Positions 1 to 8,469 of a stretch of 51,501 bases of DNA are shown here, piece by piece. How positions within the stretch are numbered: position 1 is the first letter of the stretch; each line of letters starts with the position of its first letter. The stretch comes from an uncultured Pelagibacteraceae bacterium (lineage in GTDB: Bacteria; Pseudomonadota; Alphaproteobacteria; Pelagibacterales; Pelagibacteraceae). The position numbers and the translations under genes were made by a program. The notes below the pieces were generated by a model. It did no database searches. It was not told the origin of the DNA and saw only the letters and a program-made list of their open reading frames with translations. Where the stretch lies: positions 1 to 51,501 of the forward strand of contig CACJNV010000009.1 in the NCBI GenBank assembly GCA_902594865.1. The letters run 5' to 3'.

Positions 1-318
1 TATATACTTTTCATTATCTTTAAAATCTAAAATTTTTACTCTTTTGATGCCTTCTACTAAGACCTTAACAGTGCCATCTGGTAATTTTAACAATTGCAAA
101 ATACTTCCTTCACAACCATACATAAAAACATCAGTTTTCTTAGGATCATCAATTTCTGAATTTTTTTGAGTTACTAAAATAATTTTCTTATCTCTTTTCA
201 TCACTTCATTAAGTGCTGAAATAGATTTGTCTCTTCCCACAAATAAAGGGATTACCATACTTGGAAAGACTACAATGTCTCTCAATGGGAGTAAGGGTAG
301 TGAAATTTTGACGTCCAT
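1..318 (-). CDS. lon: Lon protease, N-terminal fragment (cut by window edge)
   Basis: This is the first ~106 residues of the ATP-dependent protease Lon, which degrades misfolded and regulatory proteins in the cytoplasm. The visible part opens MDVKISLPLLPLRDIVVFP, followed by a PLFVGRDKSI stretch, which is the characteristic start of the Lon substrate-binding (LAN) domain. The AAA+ and Ser-Lys protease domains lie beyond base 1. The start at 318 was chosen because the conserved PLLPLRD core follows within ten residues. It is downstream of clpX on the same strand, the usual alphaproteobacterial tig-clpP-clpX-lon order. The identification is firm; only completeness is unknown. Confidence 0.93.
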   Translation of the reverse strand, partial: MDVKISLPLLPLRDIVVFPSMVIPLFVGRDKSISALNEVMKRDKKIILVTQKNSEIDDPKKTDVFMYGCEGSILQLLKLPDGTVKVLVEGIKRVKILDFKDNEKYI

Positions 319-378
319 ATGAATAATATGGATATTATATTTTATAATGCAATAGGTATTTATTACTTATTAAGGATA

Positions 379-1647
379 TTAAGCCGCTGTAGTCTTATTT
401 GACTTAGTTTTATTGTCACCTTTAGCATGAACTAAGATTGGTTGTGACTGACCTTTTGCTGCACCAGCATCAACAATAACCTCCTCAATATTATCTTGAC
501 TTGGAAGATCGTACATTGTTTTCAACAAAATATTTTCCAGAATTGATCTCAAACCCCTTGCTCCAGTTTTTTTGCTAATAGCTTTTTGCGCTATTTCTTT
601 TAAAGCATTTTCCTTAAAGGTTAGTTTTGCACCATCTAATTTAAACAATTCTTGATATTGTTTTGTTAAAGAATTTTTTGGTTCTTGTAATATTTTTATT
701 AAAGATCTTTCATCTAAATCTTCAAGTGTTGCTATCATTGGAAGTCTTCCAATAAATTCTGGAATTAATCCAAATTTTAATAAGTCCTCTGGCTCTAGTC
801 CTTTCATCCATTCACCGGTTTTCTTATCTTGTGTATTTTTTACATCTGCACCAAAACCAATTGAAGTTCCTTTATCTCTTTGAGAAATAATTTTATCGAG
901 TCCTGCAAATGCTCCTCCACAAATAAATAAAATATTTGTTGTATCTACTTGTAAAAATTCTTGCTGAGGATGCTTTCTTCCTCCTTGGGGTGGAACACTT
1001 GCAACTGTTCCCTCCATTATTTTCAGAAGAGCTTGCTGAACACCCTCTCCAGATACGTCTCTTGTAATTGATGGGTTTTCAGATTTTCTACTTATTTTAT
1101 CAACCTCATCAATATAAACTATTCCTCTTTGAGCTTTTTCAACATTGTAGTCAGATGCCTGCAGTAATTTTAAAATAATATTTTCAACATCTTCTCCAAC
1201 ATAACCTGCTTCTGTTAAAGTTGTTGCATCAGCCATAGTAAATGGAACGTCTAGAATTCTAGCAAGAGTTTGTGCAAGCAATGTTTTTCCACAACCTGTA
1301 GGACCTACTAAAAGTATATTAGATTTTGAAAGCTCAACATTTTTGCTTGTTTTGCTCTCATAATTTAATCTCTTGTAATGGTTGTGCACAGCAACAGATA
1401 ATACTTTTTTTGCATGAGCTTGACCAATTACATAATCATCTAACACTGAACAAATTTCCTTTGGCGAAGGAAGACCGTCTTGATGTTTTACAAAAGTGTC
1501 TTTACTCTCCTCTTTAATTATGTCCATACATAGCTCTACACATTCATCACATATGAATACAGTTGGACCAGCTATTAACTTTCTAACTTCATGTTGACTT
1601 TTGCCACAAAAAGAACAGTAAAGAATATTTTTATTATTTGTTGTCAT
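379..1647 (-). CDS. clpX: ATP-dependent Clp protease ATP-binding subunit ClpX
   Basis: AAA+ unfoldase that recognises tagged substrates and feeds them into ClpP. At 422 residues it is the normal length. The N-terminal zinc-binding domain has Cys11, Cys14, Cys33 and Cys36. Walker A is GPTGCGKT (115-122), the pore loop is GYVGED (148-153), Walker B is IVYIDE (176-181) and the RKH loop is at 224-226. The IGF loop at 263-265 is the ClpP docking motif, so it should pair with the ClpP encoded just upstream. It lies 92 bp after clpP and is followed by lon, so co-transcription is likely. The extreme C-terminus is a short Lys/Thr/Ala tail that looks unstructured. Confidence 0.98.
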   Translation of the reverse strand: MTTNNKNILYCSFCGKSQHEVRKLIAGPTVFICDECVELCMDIIKEESKDTFVKHQDGLPSPKEICSVLDDYVIGQAHAKKVLSVAVHNHYKRLNYESKTSKNVELSKSNILLVGPTGCGKTLLAQTLARILDVPFTMADATTLTEAGYVGEDVENIILKLLQASDYNVEKAQRGIVYIDEVDKISRKSENPSITRDVSGEGVQQALLKIMEGTVASVPPQGGRKHPQQEFLQVDTTNILFICGGAFAGLDKIISQRDKGTSIGFGADVKNTQDKKTGEWMKGLEPEDLLKFGLIPEFIGRLPMIATLEDLDERSLIKILQEPKNSLTKQYQELFKLDGAKLTFKENALKEIAQKAISKKTGARGLRSILENILLKTMYDLPSQDNIEEVIVDAGAAKGQSQPILVHAKGDNKTKSNKTTAA

Positions 1648-1739
1648 TTTAATTTTTATAACGAATCAATTTAATTACTTTATTATAGAAGACTCATACT
1701 AATCAAGTTTCGAATAATAATGACTCAATATATTGTGTA

Positions 1740-2351
1740 TTAAGATCTTTTTTCTACTACTTCGTCAATAAGACCAAAAGATTGTGCGACATCTGCTGTC
1801 ATAAAATTATCTCTCTCAAGAGCAGATTTTATTTCATCGACACTTTTTCCTGTGTGTCTAGAATAAATTTCATTAAGTCTCTTCTTTAAAGATAAGACCT
1901 CATTAGCATGAATTTCAATATCAGTTGCCTGACCTTGAAAACCTGCAGATGGTTGATGAACCATTATTCTTGAATTTGGCAATGAAAATCTTTTTCCTTT
2001 AGTGCCTGCAGCAAGTAAGAAGGATCCCATAGAAGCTGCTTGGCCAATACATAATGTAGAAATATCTGGCTTCACATATTGCATTGTATCATAAATACCA
2101 AGTCCTGCTGTAACCAAACCCCCTGGGCTATTAATGTATAAATAAATTTCTTTTTTTGGATCCTCAGCTTCTAAAAATAATAATTGAGCAGTAACTAATG
2201 ATGCAACGTTGTCATTAATTTGACCTGTTAAAAAAATAATTCTTTCTTTTAATAGTCTTGAGTAAATATCATAAGCTCTTTCACCTTTGCTAGATTGTTC
2301 AACAACCATTGGTACAAGATTGCTCATATGTTCTGATAATTTTGTTGTCAT
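1740..2351 (-). CDS. clpP: ATP-dependent Clp protease proteolytic subunit ClpP
   Basis: Serine peptidase that forms the tetradecameric barrel of ClpXP. Its 203 residues are family-typical. The catalytic triad by alignment to the E. coli pattern is Ser107 in GQAASMGS, His132 in MVHQPS and Asp181 in ERDN. The ProSite-like INSPGG segment (74-79) forms the oxyanion region. It sits between tig (32 bp upstream) and clpX in the standard tig-clpP-clpX-lon order, so translation-linked chaperone and protease functions are probably co-expressed. No anomalies seen. Confidence 0.98.
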   Translation of the reverse strand: MTTKLSEHMSNLVPMVVEQSSKGERAYDIYSRLLKERIIFLTGQINDNVASLVTAQLLFLEAEDPKKEIYLYINSPGGLVTAGLGIYDTMQYVKPDISTLCIGQAASMGSFLLAAGTKGKRFSLPNSRIMVHQPSAGFQGQATDIEIHANEVLSLKKRLNEIYSRHTGKSVDEIKSALERDNFMTADVAQSFGLIDEVVEKRS

Positions 2352-2383
2352 AAGTTGATTCGTTCTACTTATACAACTTGAGA

Positions 2384-3826
2384 TTACTTTTTGCTAACTT
2401 TTTTTGTCTTTTTCACTGCTGGCTTTGATTTTGCCTTTTTAGTTGCAGGTTTTTTTTCTTTCGCAGATGTTGTGGGTGATTTTTTCTTGGTTTCTTTTTT
2501 TTCTTCTCGATGGCTATGGTCATGATCATGATCATGCTTATGAGCTTCTTTTAAAATCTTTTCTGCTTCTTCTTTTGAAATTTCTTTCTTATTTGCTTTA
2601 CCCTTTTCTTTAATTAAATTTAAAATTTTTTCCTCATATACAGTTCCTCTCAAACTAGCCAATGCAGATGGATTTTTTTGATAAAAATCCATAACCATTT
2701 TTTCTTGTCCAGGCATCATTCTCAGTTGTTTTTGCACTTCAGCCTGAACTTCTTGTTCTGTTACTTTAATTTGATTTTTTTCACCAAATTCATTTAAAAT
2801 TAATCCAGTTTTAATTCTTGTTTTTGCTTTTTCTTCAAAGTTTTTTTTATTCTTCTTTACTTCTTCCTCAGACATGCCTTGAGATAAAATTTTTACTTCT
2901 TCTTCAACTAAATTTTCAGGAACTTCATCTACTTTAATTTTCTCTATTTCTTTTAAAATTTGATTTTTAGATAACTGATCTAGAGAATTTTTATATTCAT
3001 CGTTAATTTGTTTTGAAATTAATGTTTTTAAATCATTTAAATCTTTTGCTCCTAAATTTTTTGCAAAATTGTCATCAATTTTAACTTCCTCTGATTGTTT
3101 AATACTTAAAATTTTACAATTAAATTTAGCTTTTTTATTTACTAATTCTTTTTCTGGAAAATTTTCTGGCAAAGTTGCTTCTACAACTTTTTCATCATCT
3201 TTCTTAACACCAATCAATTGATCATCGAAGCCTTTTAAAAATAAGTCTTTACCTAAAGTTAACTGAGTATTCTTTCCTTCACTTCCTTTAAAATCCTTGC
3301 CATCAACTGTTGCTTTATAATCTAAAGAAACTAAATCACCTTTTTTAGCTTTTGTGTCAGCGCTTACTTCTTTAAAATTTGGTTGGTTTTTAGCAATTTC
3401 TTTAATTCTTTTATCTGTTTCACTATTATCAATTTTTACTGTGTATTCATCAAATTTAATATTTTCTAAAGATTTAATTTCAACTTTTGGTAACTCCGTG
3501 ACTGATAAAACATACTCAAGATCTTTGTCTTCACCGTAAGTCTTTAAGTCAAGTTTTGGTTGTCCAGCTGGTTTAATTTTTTTTTCTTCTAGTGCTTTTG
3601 TAGATGTTTCTTTTAAAACTTTATCTAAAACTTCTCCAAAAACTGCTTTACCAAATTGTCTCTTTAAAATTTCTTTTGGAACTTTGCCTGGTCTAAATCC
3701 TTTAAGATTTACATTACCTTTTATCTCTTCATATTTTTCATCCATATAAGAGTTCATTGTCTCTTTATCGATAAAAACTTTAAGGTCTTTATTTAATCCT
3801 TTTTTATTTTCTACTGTAACTTTCAT
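2384..3826 (-). CDS. tig: Trigger factor, ribosome-associated peptidyl-prolyl isomerase chaperone
   Basis: Ribosome-bound chaperone that shields nascent chains. The N-terminal ribosome-binding domain carries the [12 protein letters not shown] signature (residues 43-54). A central FKBP-type PPIase domain begins near 160 ([16 protein letters not shown]) and a helical C-terminal domain follows. At 480 residues it is longer than the usual ~430-450. The excess is a low-complexity tail with a His/Asp run (HDHDHDHSH) followed by about 40 Lys/Ala/Thr-rich residues. The His/Asp run could bind divalent metals and the Lys tail could bind nucleic acid; both are inference. It is the first gene of the tig-clpP-clpX-lon group. 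Confidence 0.96.
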   Translation of the reverse strand: MKVTVENKKGLNKDLKVFIDKETMNSYMDEKYEEIKGNVNLKGFRPGKVPKEILKRQFGKAVFGEVLDKVLKETSTKALEEKKIKPAGQPKLDLKTYGEDKDLEYVLSVTELPKVEIKSLENIKFDEYTVKIDNSETDKRIKEIAKNQPNFKEVSADTKAKKGDLVSLDYKATVDGKDFKGSEGKNTQLTLGKDLFLKGFDDQLIGVKKDDEKVVEATLPENFPEKELVNKKAKFNCKILSIKQSEEVKIDDNFAKNLGAKDLNDLKTLISKQINDEYKNSLDQLSKNQILKEIEKIKVDEVPENLVEEEVKILSQGMSEEEVKKNKKNFEEKAKTRIKTGLILNEFGEKNQIKVTEQEVQAEVQKQLRMMPGQEKMVMDFYQKNPSALASLRGTVYEEKILNLIKEKGKANKKEISKEEAEKILKEAHKHDHDHDHSHREEKKETKKKSPTTSAKEKKPATKKAKSKPAVKKTKKVSKK

Positions 3827-3836
3827 AATATTTTAA

Positions 3837-3921
3837 TGGTAGGGCGAAAAGGACTCGAACCTTCACATGTTGCCATATTGGTTCCTAAGACCAACGCGTC
3901 TACCAATTCCGCCATCGCCCC
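3837..3921 (-). tRNA. tRNA-Leu (anticodon UAG)
   Basis: Class II tRNA of 85 nt read on the minus strand. The 5' end is GGGGCGA pairing with the 3' side TCGCCCT (first pair G-U), then discriminator A and a genome-encoded CCA (3837-3839). The anticodon arm is TTGGT-CTTAGGA-ACCAA, giving anticodon TAG. It has a long variable region and a T arm with GTTCGAGTC. It is located 10 bp upstream of the tig start and on the same strand, so tig may be transcribed from the tRNA promoter. Confidence 0.95.
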
Positions 3922-4022
3922 ACAAATTATGGGGTTTTATATATTATTGAAACTATTTGTCCAATGACAATTGTTAAAAAAATAACTATTTATCATTCAA
4001 TTATTATATTAATTTAAAATAA

Positions 4023-4274
4023 ATGATTGTTTCACCTTGTATAAGTATTTGTAAAACTGACCCGTCTACTGGTTTTTGCTACGGTTGTGCAAGAACAATT
4101 GAGGAAAGAAAAATGTGGAAACAGCCAGAAACCTCAGATGAATGGAAAGAAAATAATTTAAGAGAAATAAAAGAAAGATTGTCTGGATGGCAATTAGAAA
4201 GTTTTAATGAATCTTATGAACATAAGAAAAATAATGGTATATCTCTATTTAAGAAAAACTTAATCAAAGAATAA
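4023..4274 (+). CDS. DUF1289 family small Cys-rich (putative Fe-S) protein
   Basis: 83-residue protein with four N-terminal cysteines: Cys6 and Cys10 in SPCISIC, and Cys19 and Cys22 in GFCYGC. This CxxxC...CxxC arrangement followed by an ARTIEE-W helix is the DUF1289 signature. Family members are predicted to bind an Fe-S cluster or zinc; the biochemical role is not established. The C-terminal half is charged and lacks motifs. It is the first gene of a short plus-strand group with the 57- and 140-residue genes behind it. Confidence 0.85.
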   Translation: MIVSPCISICKTDPSTGFCYGCARTIEERKMWKQPETSDEWKENNLREIKERLSGWQLESFNESYEHKKNNGISLFKKNLIKE

Positions 4275-4282
4275 TATAACAT

Positions 4283-4456
4283 ATGAGTAAAGTTAAAATT
4301 GTAAGTATTATCTACGCAATAGGTATAATTATTGGTGCTTTATTCTTTGATGTTTGGGGAGCAGATACCACTCCTTTTAAAACATTGTCTGTATTTGCAT
4401 GGACTGTAATATTTATTATAGCTTTATTTTTTGTAGATAAGAATGAGAGAAAATAA
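4283..4456 (+). CDS. Small two-helix membrane protein (57 aa), function unknown
   Basis: An ATG at 4283, 8 bp after the DUF1289 stop, opens a 57-residue frame with two hydrophobic segments (about residues 6-24 and 36-51) separated by a short polar loop (DVWGADTTPFK), ending DKNERK. The topology suggests a helical hairpin in the inner membrane. The last 14 bases overlap the start of the next gene, an arrangement typical of translational coupling. I do not recognise the family. Tight packing and a clean membrane profile argue that it is a real gene. Confidence 0.6.
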   Translation: MSKVKIVSIIYAIGIIIGALFFDVWGADTTPFKTLSVFAWTVIFIIALFFVDKNERK

Positions 4457-4865
4457 GTTTTTAATATTTTTTTTATCATTTTTTTTTATATCCTTTAATT
4501 CTCACTCAGAAATAATTGTGCTGAGCAAATGTGATCATAAAGAGGACGGTTTTTTAAAAAATGAATATATTCTAAATCTTAATGAATTAATTATGACACG
4601 TAATTACGTTTATAATGAAAAAACTTATCAAAAATATAAGATCACTGATTTAAGCGTTAAAAAGAAAAACTCCTATGTGAGAAATATTTATGAGGAAAAT
4701 GGAAAAATACTTACATTAAAACATGGGTATCCTCAGTTTTATACTCAAATTTTATTTGAAAAAGATAAACCAGAAATATTTGTTAAGGCTGTTTTGAATG
4801 ATATCGAAAGTTTATCTAAAATCTCTACTTGTAAAAAAATAGAGAAATTTGATCAAGAAAGTTAG
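4443..4865 (+). CDS. Secreted or periplasmic hypothetical protein (140 aa)
   Basis: The N-terminus MRENKFLIFFLSFFFISFNSHS is a classic signal peptide, so the mature ~118 residues should be periplasmic. The mature part contains two cysteines, Cys29 and one near the C-terminus (STCKK), that could form a disulfide, and alternates beta-type segments. No family is recognised. It overlaps the preceding small membrane protein by 14 bases, implying co-expression, and meets a convergent minus-strand micro-gene at its stop codon. Confidence 0.7.
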   Translation: MRENKFLIFFLSFFFISFNSHSEIIVLSKCDHKEDGFLKNEYILNLNELIMTRNYVYNEKTYQKYKITDLSVKKKNSYVRNIYEENGKILTLKHGYPQFYTQILFEKDKPEIFVKAVLNDIESLSKISTCKKIEKFDQES

Positions 4866-4999
4866 TTTTTATTTTTTTTTTCTTCTTTGTTTTTGGTAAT
4901 AAATTTTTTCTTAAGTTCAAATCTGCTATTTACAATATTTGAACGATGCTTTGCGTATGCTTGCTTTTGTGCTTGTTTCATTGCTCTTTTAGATGACAT
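4862..4999 (-). CDS. Small basic hypothetical protein (45 aa)
   Basis: The frame starts at ATG 4999 and runs 45 codons: MSSKRAMKQAQKQAYAKHRS..., ending in a KNKEEKKNKN tail. It is rich in Lys, Arg and Gln, has no hydrophobic segment, and probably forms one charged helix. It fills the space between two well-supported genes and its stop overlaps the convergent stop of the preceding gene by 3-4 bases. It resembles the small nucleic-acid-binding or ribosome-associated proteins common in compact genomes, but that is only compositional. It could be non-coding. Confidence 0.45.
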   Translation of the reverse strand: MSSKRAMKQAQKQAYAKHRSNIVNSRFELKKKFITKNKEEKKNKN

Positions 5000-5010
5000 G
5001 ATAATTAAGT

Positions 5011-5568
5011 TTAATATTCAATTTCTAAAGTATCAATAACTTTTAAACTTTTATCAGATACAACAATCTCTCCAGAAGATGGTGCATAATTTAAAATTTC
5101 AGAAATCACTACATAATGTGTAACAAAAACTAAATTTTCATCTTTATCCCAAGTACTAATAAATTTATCAAAATCAATTATTTGCTTTTTTCTATTATCG
5201 GCAAATTTTGCACTAAAAAATGAGTTTAGAAAATTTTTAGTTTCATATTCTTTAAAGGCAATAGATGCTGTTTCTTTGCATCGACACCATTTACTAGAAT
5301 AAACTTTTCCAATTGAAATTTTATTTTTCTTAAAAAAATTACCAATTTTTTGTGATTGAATTCTGCCACTATCACTCAAATTTCTTTGAGTTGTACAATC
5401 TTTAATATCAAAATTATCTGGATCACCGCCACCAGGGGCATAAGCATGTCTTATGAAAATTAATTTTCCACCCTTTTGCAATTCATCTATTAAAGTTTTT
5501 TTGGAATCTGCTTTAACTGAGGGATTAATGCATATAAATATTATAACTAAATAATTTAAAATTTTCAT
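5011..5568 (-). CDS. Exported histidine phosphatase superfamily protein
   Basis: Phosphoglycerate-mutase-like fold. The N-terminal 20 residues (MKILNYLVIIFICINPSVKA) form a signal peptide, so it acts in the periplasm. Arg40-His41-Ala42 is the RHG/RHA catalytic motif. LSDSGRIQSQKIG (64-76) is the conserved second element, Arg96 lies in SSKWCRCKET and His151 in VFVTHYV. All four catalytic-pocket residues are therefore present. The substrate cannot be read from sequence. Its ATG lies only 2 bp from the ATG of the divergent uracil-DNA glycosylase gene. Confidence 0.85.
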   Translation of the reverse strand: MKILNYLVIIFICINPSVKADSKKTLIDELQKGGKLIFIRHAYAPGGGDPDNFDIKDCTTQRNLSDSGRIQSQKIGNFFKKNKISIGKVYSSKWCRCKETASIAFKEYETKNFLNSFFSAKFADNRKKQIIDFDKFISTWDKDENLVFVTHYVVISEILNYAPSSGEIVVSDKSLKVIDTLEIEY

Positions 5569-5570
5569 TT

Positions 5571-6251
5571 ATGAATATTAAAATAGATAGTTTAAATAAA
5601 ACAATTCTTAAATGTAAAAAATGTCCAAGGCTTGTTAATTTTGTAAAAAAAATTTCAACAGAAAAAAGAAAACAAAATATAAATGAGACTTACTGGGGAA
5701 AACCAGTTACAGGTTTTGGCGAAATTGATGCAAAAATTTTAATAATTGGATTGGCTCCAGCAGCACATGGGGGCACACGAACAGGAAGAGCTTTCACAGG
5801 CGACAAATCTGGAGATTTTTTATTTAAATGTTTGTTTAAAGCTAAAATCTCAAACCAGCCTTATTCAGAAAGCTTAAATGATGGTCTTAAATTAAAATCA
5901 ACATTCGTTACAAATATTTTGAAATGCGTTCCTCCAGAAGACAAACCTAAAATAGAAGAGCTGAATAATTGTGCAAAATACTTTGATAGTGAGATTTATA
6001 ATTTAAAAAAATTAAAAACCATTATTGCATTGGGAAAAGTGGCATTTGATAACTGTGTTAAATTTTATAAAAAAAAATACAGTTTTAATGAAAAGATAAA
6101 ATTTATTCATGGTAAATCTTATTTACTGCCAGGGAATATTAAACTAATTGCCTGTTATCATCCTAGCCCCAGAAATGTAAATACAAAACTTATATCTGAA
6201 AGAATGATTGTAGATTTATTTAAAAAAGCTAGAAAAATATCTATGAACTAG
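5571..6251 (+). CDS. Uracil-DNA glycosylase family 5 (UdgB-like), Fe-S type
   Basis: Base-excision repair enzyme removing uracil (and possibly other deaminated bases) from DNA. Motif 1, GLAPAAHGGTRTGR (60-73), is the UDGb form, with Ala where families 1 and 4 carry an acidic or polar catalytic residue. Motif 2 is YHPSPRNVNT (196-205). Cys15, Cys18, Cys119 and Cys134 fit the four 4Fe-4S ligands of family 4/5 enzymes. At 226 residues it is typical. Its stop overlaps the convergent ybgC gene by 11 bases. Confidence 0.9.
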   Translation: MNIKIDSLNKTILKCKKCPRLVNFVKKISTEKRKQNINETYWGKPVTGFGEIDAKILIIGLAPAAHGGTRTGRAFTGDKSGDFLFKCLFKAKISNQPYSESLNDGLKLKSTFVTNILKCVPPEDKPKIEELNNCAKYFDSEIYNLKKLKTIIALGKVAFDNCVKFYKKKYSFNEKIKFIHGKSYLLPGNIKLIACYHPSPRNVNTKLISERMIVDLFKKARKISMN

Positions 6252-6654
6252 AAGTATAAGGTTTAAATTCTGACAAGATTTTATCTGGAATTTTAACAGG
6301 TTTGAATTTTTCATTTATAAATACCAGGTGAACTTTAGAATCTACGATCAATTCTTTATCTTTAAATATTGATTGATTCATTAAGAAAGAAGTTTTTGAT
6401 GTAGATTCAACAAATGATTTGATTTGTAAATCATCTTCTAAATATGCAGATTTTTTATATTCAATATTGCATGATTTAACAATTATAAGAGCACCAAAAT
6501 CTTTTTTTATTTTTGTATTACTTAATCCAATAGTTGATAACGCTTCAGTTCTGGCTCTTTCTAAATATTTTAAATAATTCGCATAGTACACGACTCCACC
6601 AGCATCTGTGTCCTCATAATACACTTTAACATTATGAGTAAAGTTTTTATGCAT
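6241..6654 (-). CDS. ybgC: YbgC-type acyl-CoA thioesterase (hot-dog fold)
   Basis: 137-residue single hot-dog-fold enzyme hydrolysing acyl-CoA or acyl-ACP. The signature VYYEDTDAGGVVYYANYLKY (11-30) holds catalytic Asp17 and the hot-dog helix. In proteobacteria ybgC often precedes tolQRAB; here it stands alone on the minus strand with no Tol genes nearby, so a link with the Tol-Pal envelope system is family knowledge only. It converges with the glycosylase gene. Confidence 0.9.
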   Translation of the reverse strand: MHKNFTHNVKVYYEDTDAGGVVYYANYLKYLERARTEALSTIGLSNTKIKKDFGALIIVKSCNIEYKKSAYLEDDLQIKSFVESTSKTSFLMNQSIFKDKELIVDSKVHLVFINEKFKPVKIPDKILSEFKPYTSSS

Positions 6655-6711
6655 AAATTAATAATATCAAATAAATAAAAATTTAATAGAAACTAAGATA
6701 CAATATCTAAG

Positions 6712-6849
6712 ATGAAAATTTATATAATTTGGTTAATCGGAGTAATTATATGGAACTTTGGATTTCCAAATGCAATTCCAATTGCTGATGTTATCGCAGC
6801 TATTTTATTATCGTTTTTAAGTATTGGATTAAAAAAGTATGTAAAATGA
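6712..6849 (+). CDS. Small membrane protein (45 aa), function unknown
   Basis: An ATG at 6712 opens a 45-codon frame: MKIYIIWLIGVIIWNFGFP, then NAIPIADVIAAILLSFLSIGLKKYVK in two parts. Two hydrophobic segments (about 3-16 and 26-40) are joined by a Pro/Asn turn, so it is likely a membrane hairpin. A polar PNAIPIAD motif sits at the bend. The frame ends 3 bp before the convergent DUF3047 gene stop and fills an otherwise empty gap, which supports it being real. No family assigned. Confidence 0.6.
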   Translation: MKIYIIWLIGVIIWNFGFPNAIPIADVIAAILLSFLSIGLKKYVK

Positions 6850-6852
6850 TAA

Positions 6853-7503
6853 TTAATCTGCTGAAAAATAAATATTCTGAAAATAAGAAATTGATTTCAT
6901 TTTAGAATTATCAGTATCAGCCATTATAGCAAGACCATCTAGTTCGTTCACATCTAGATCATGAAATTTTTTAAAATCTTCTTTAACATTGGCTTTTACT
7001 GTTACCCATTCATTTAAGTTGTCTTTAGTAGTTGCTAATACATTGTCTATAGATTTTTTTGTATAAGGACTGGGTCTATTTTCACCAACTGCACTATTAC
7101 TTGAAAAAACATAATTAATTGCTCTATTTGATAAAGGTGTAGCTCCAGTTTTTTTAATCGCAAAAACACGGGCGGCATAATCATGACCTTTTTTCGTATT
7201 CTCTTTAATTCCACGAAGGTCTTTCTCAATTTTCCATGTAATATTGATAAAAGGTGTTTTATTTAGGTCAATTTTGATCTCTTTTCCTAGGCCTGAAGCA
7301 GCATTATCTGCTACCGCTTTTAAATAATTACCATTTTCATTTGATCCAACAGTATATGAAGTCTTGCTATCTGCTCCTCTTACTTTACGGATCTCAAGTG
7401 CTGATAGTTCTTTTTCAGTAAATTCAAAAACTTTCACAGTTTCTGCATGCGTAGAGCTAAGAAAGATTAATGATGTAATGAAAATATAAAAAATTTTTAA
7501 CAT
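6853..7503 (-). CDS. Exported DUF3047 family protein
   Basis: 216 residues with an N-terminal signal peptide (MLKIFYIFITSLIFLSSTHA), so periplasmic. The mature part has the DUF3047 pattern: a beta-rich domain with TWKIEK (90s), KKGHDYAARVFAI and NRAINYVFSS, and a C-terminal GLAIMADTDNSK segment. The fold resembles carbohydrate-binding jelly-roll domains, but the role of DUF3047 is unknown. It is monocistronic, flanked by micro-proteins on both sides. Confidence 0.75.
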   Translation of the reverse strand: MLKIFYIFITSLIFLSSTHAETVKVFEFTEKELSALEIRKVRGADSKTSYTVGSNENGNYLKAVADNAASGLGKEIKIDLNKTPFINITWKIEKDLRGIKENTKKGHDYAARVFAIKKTGATPLSNRAINYVFSSNSAVGENRPSPYTKKSIDNVLATTKDNLNEWVTVKANVKEDFKKFHDLDVNELDGLAIMADTDNSKMKSISYFQNIYFSAD

Positions 7504-7583
7504 GTTCCTCTTATAGATAGATTATTTATAAATTCAATATTCAGTCACAATTTCAACATTCTAAATTCAAAATTGATTGTTAA

Positions 7584-7715
7584 ATGAGTTATATGAAAAT
7601 AATTTCTGTGTTTGTGCTTCTTATATATTGGTCAATAATGATCACAGCACCAGTTATGAGTAAAAATTCTATTAAAAATCATAATAATGATCAAAAAATA
7701 GTTTCAAATTTTTGA
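7584..7715 (+). CDS. Possible small single-span membrane or secreted peptide (43 aa)
   Basis: The frame from ATG 7584 (alternative ATG at 7593) gives one hydrophobic segment, ISVFVLLIYWSIMITAPV, followed by a short polar Asn/Lys/Ser tail. It could be a membrane-anchored micro-protein or an exported peptide. It ends 2 bp before the convergent stop of the SDR gene. Evidence is limited to the intact frame, hydrophobic profile and tight fit between neighbours; it may be chance. Confidence 0.4.
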   Translation: MSYMKIISVFVLLIYWSIMITAPVMSKNSIKNHNNDQKIVSNF

Positions 7716-7717
7716 GA

Positions 7718-8464
7718 CTAATATGTCGATCTACCACCACTGATATCAAATACCGCAGCTGTAGAAAAAGTATTTTCTTGTGAAGAAAGCCAGCAAACTA
7801 GTGAGGTAAACTCATATATTTCAAGAAATCTTCCTCTTGGCACCTTTGACAGCATTCTTTGTACATGCTCTTTACTCATTTGATCTAAAATTCTAGTTTT
7901 AGCACCTGCTGGGGTGACAGCATTTACAGCTATATCTTTGTCAGCTAATTCTTTACCCAAAGCTTTTGTCAACCCAATTGCGCCAGCTTTTCCTGAGCTA
8001 TACGCGCTTGCATTTGCATTACCATCTTTACCTGCAACGGAGGCTACATTAACAATTCTTCCATAGTTATTTTTAATCATATTTGGGACAATTGCTCGAC
8101 AGCAGTTAAAAGTACCCATTAAATTTATCTGTACTATTTTATTCCACATATCGACATCATACTCCCATAAAGGACCTGTAGGACCTGTTATCCCGGCATT
8201 ATTGATTAAAATATCTATATTTGATTTTGAGATTATATCTGCAACGTTTTTCTCTACATTTTGATAATTTGATATATCAACGACACTGTAAAATAAGTTA
8301 GGGTTTTTTACTTCGTCAACTGCTGATTTAAGAAGCTTTTCATCGATATCCCATATAAATACTTTAGCACCAGACTCTAAAAATCTTTTTGCAACATCTA
8401 AACCAAACCCTTGGGCTCCACCAGTAACCACAGCTGTTCTATTTTTAAAATCAAATGAGTGCAT
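7718..8464 (-). CDS. Short-chain dehydrogenase/reductase (SDR)
   Basis: NAD(P)-dependent oxidoreductase of the classical SDR type, 248 residues from the ATG at 8464. The longer frame to 8527 would run through the preceding permease gene and only adds Cys-rich non-homologous residues, so the later start is preferred; it lies 5 bp past the permease stop. Visible are TGGAQGFG (14-21) for the Rossmann nucleotide site, NNAG (88-91) and the catalytic Tyr155-xxx-Lys159 in YSSGK. It resembles 3-oxoacyl-ACP or sugar-alcohol dehydrogenases; substrate not determinable. It is the last gene of the TRAP-NCS1 group, so it probably acts on an imported compound. Confidence 0.85.
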   Translation of the reverse strand: MHSFDFKNRTAVVTGGAQGFGLDVAKRFLESGAKVFIWDIDEKLLKSAVDEVKNPNLFYSVVDISNYQNVEKNVADIISKSNIDILINNAGITGPTGPLWEYDVDMWNKIVQINLMGTFNCCRAIVPNMIKNNYGRIVNVASVAGKDGNANASAYSSGKAGAIGLTKALGKELADKDIAVNAVTPAGAKTRILDQMSKEHVQRMLSKVPRGRFLEIYEFTSLVCWLSSQENTFSTAAVFDISGGRSTY

Positions 8465-8469
8465 TAAAA

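Noticed and set aside
314-332. 7-bp hairpin covering the lon start codon (TCCATAT / ATATGGA)
   Set aside because: The stem is short and AT-rich, easily expected by chance in this genome; not enough to claim an RNA thermosensor.
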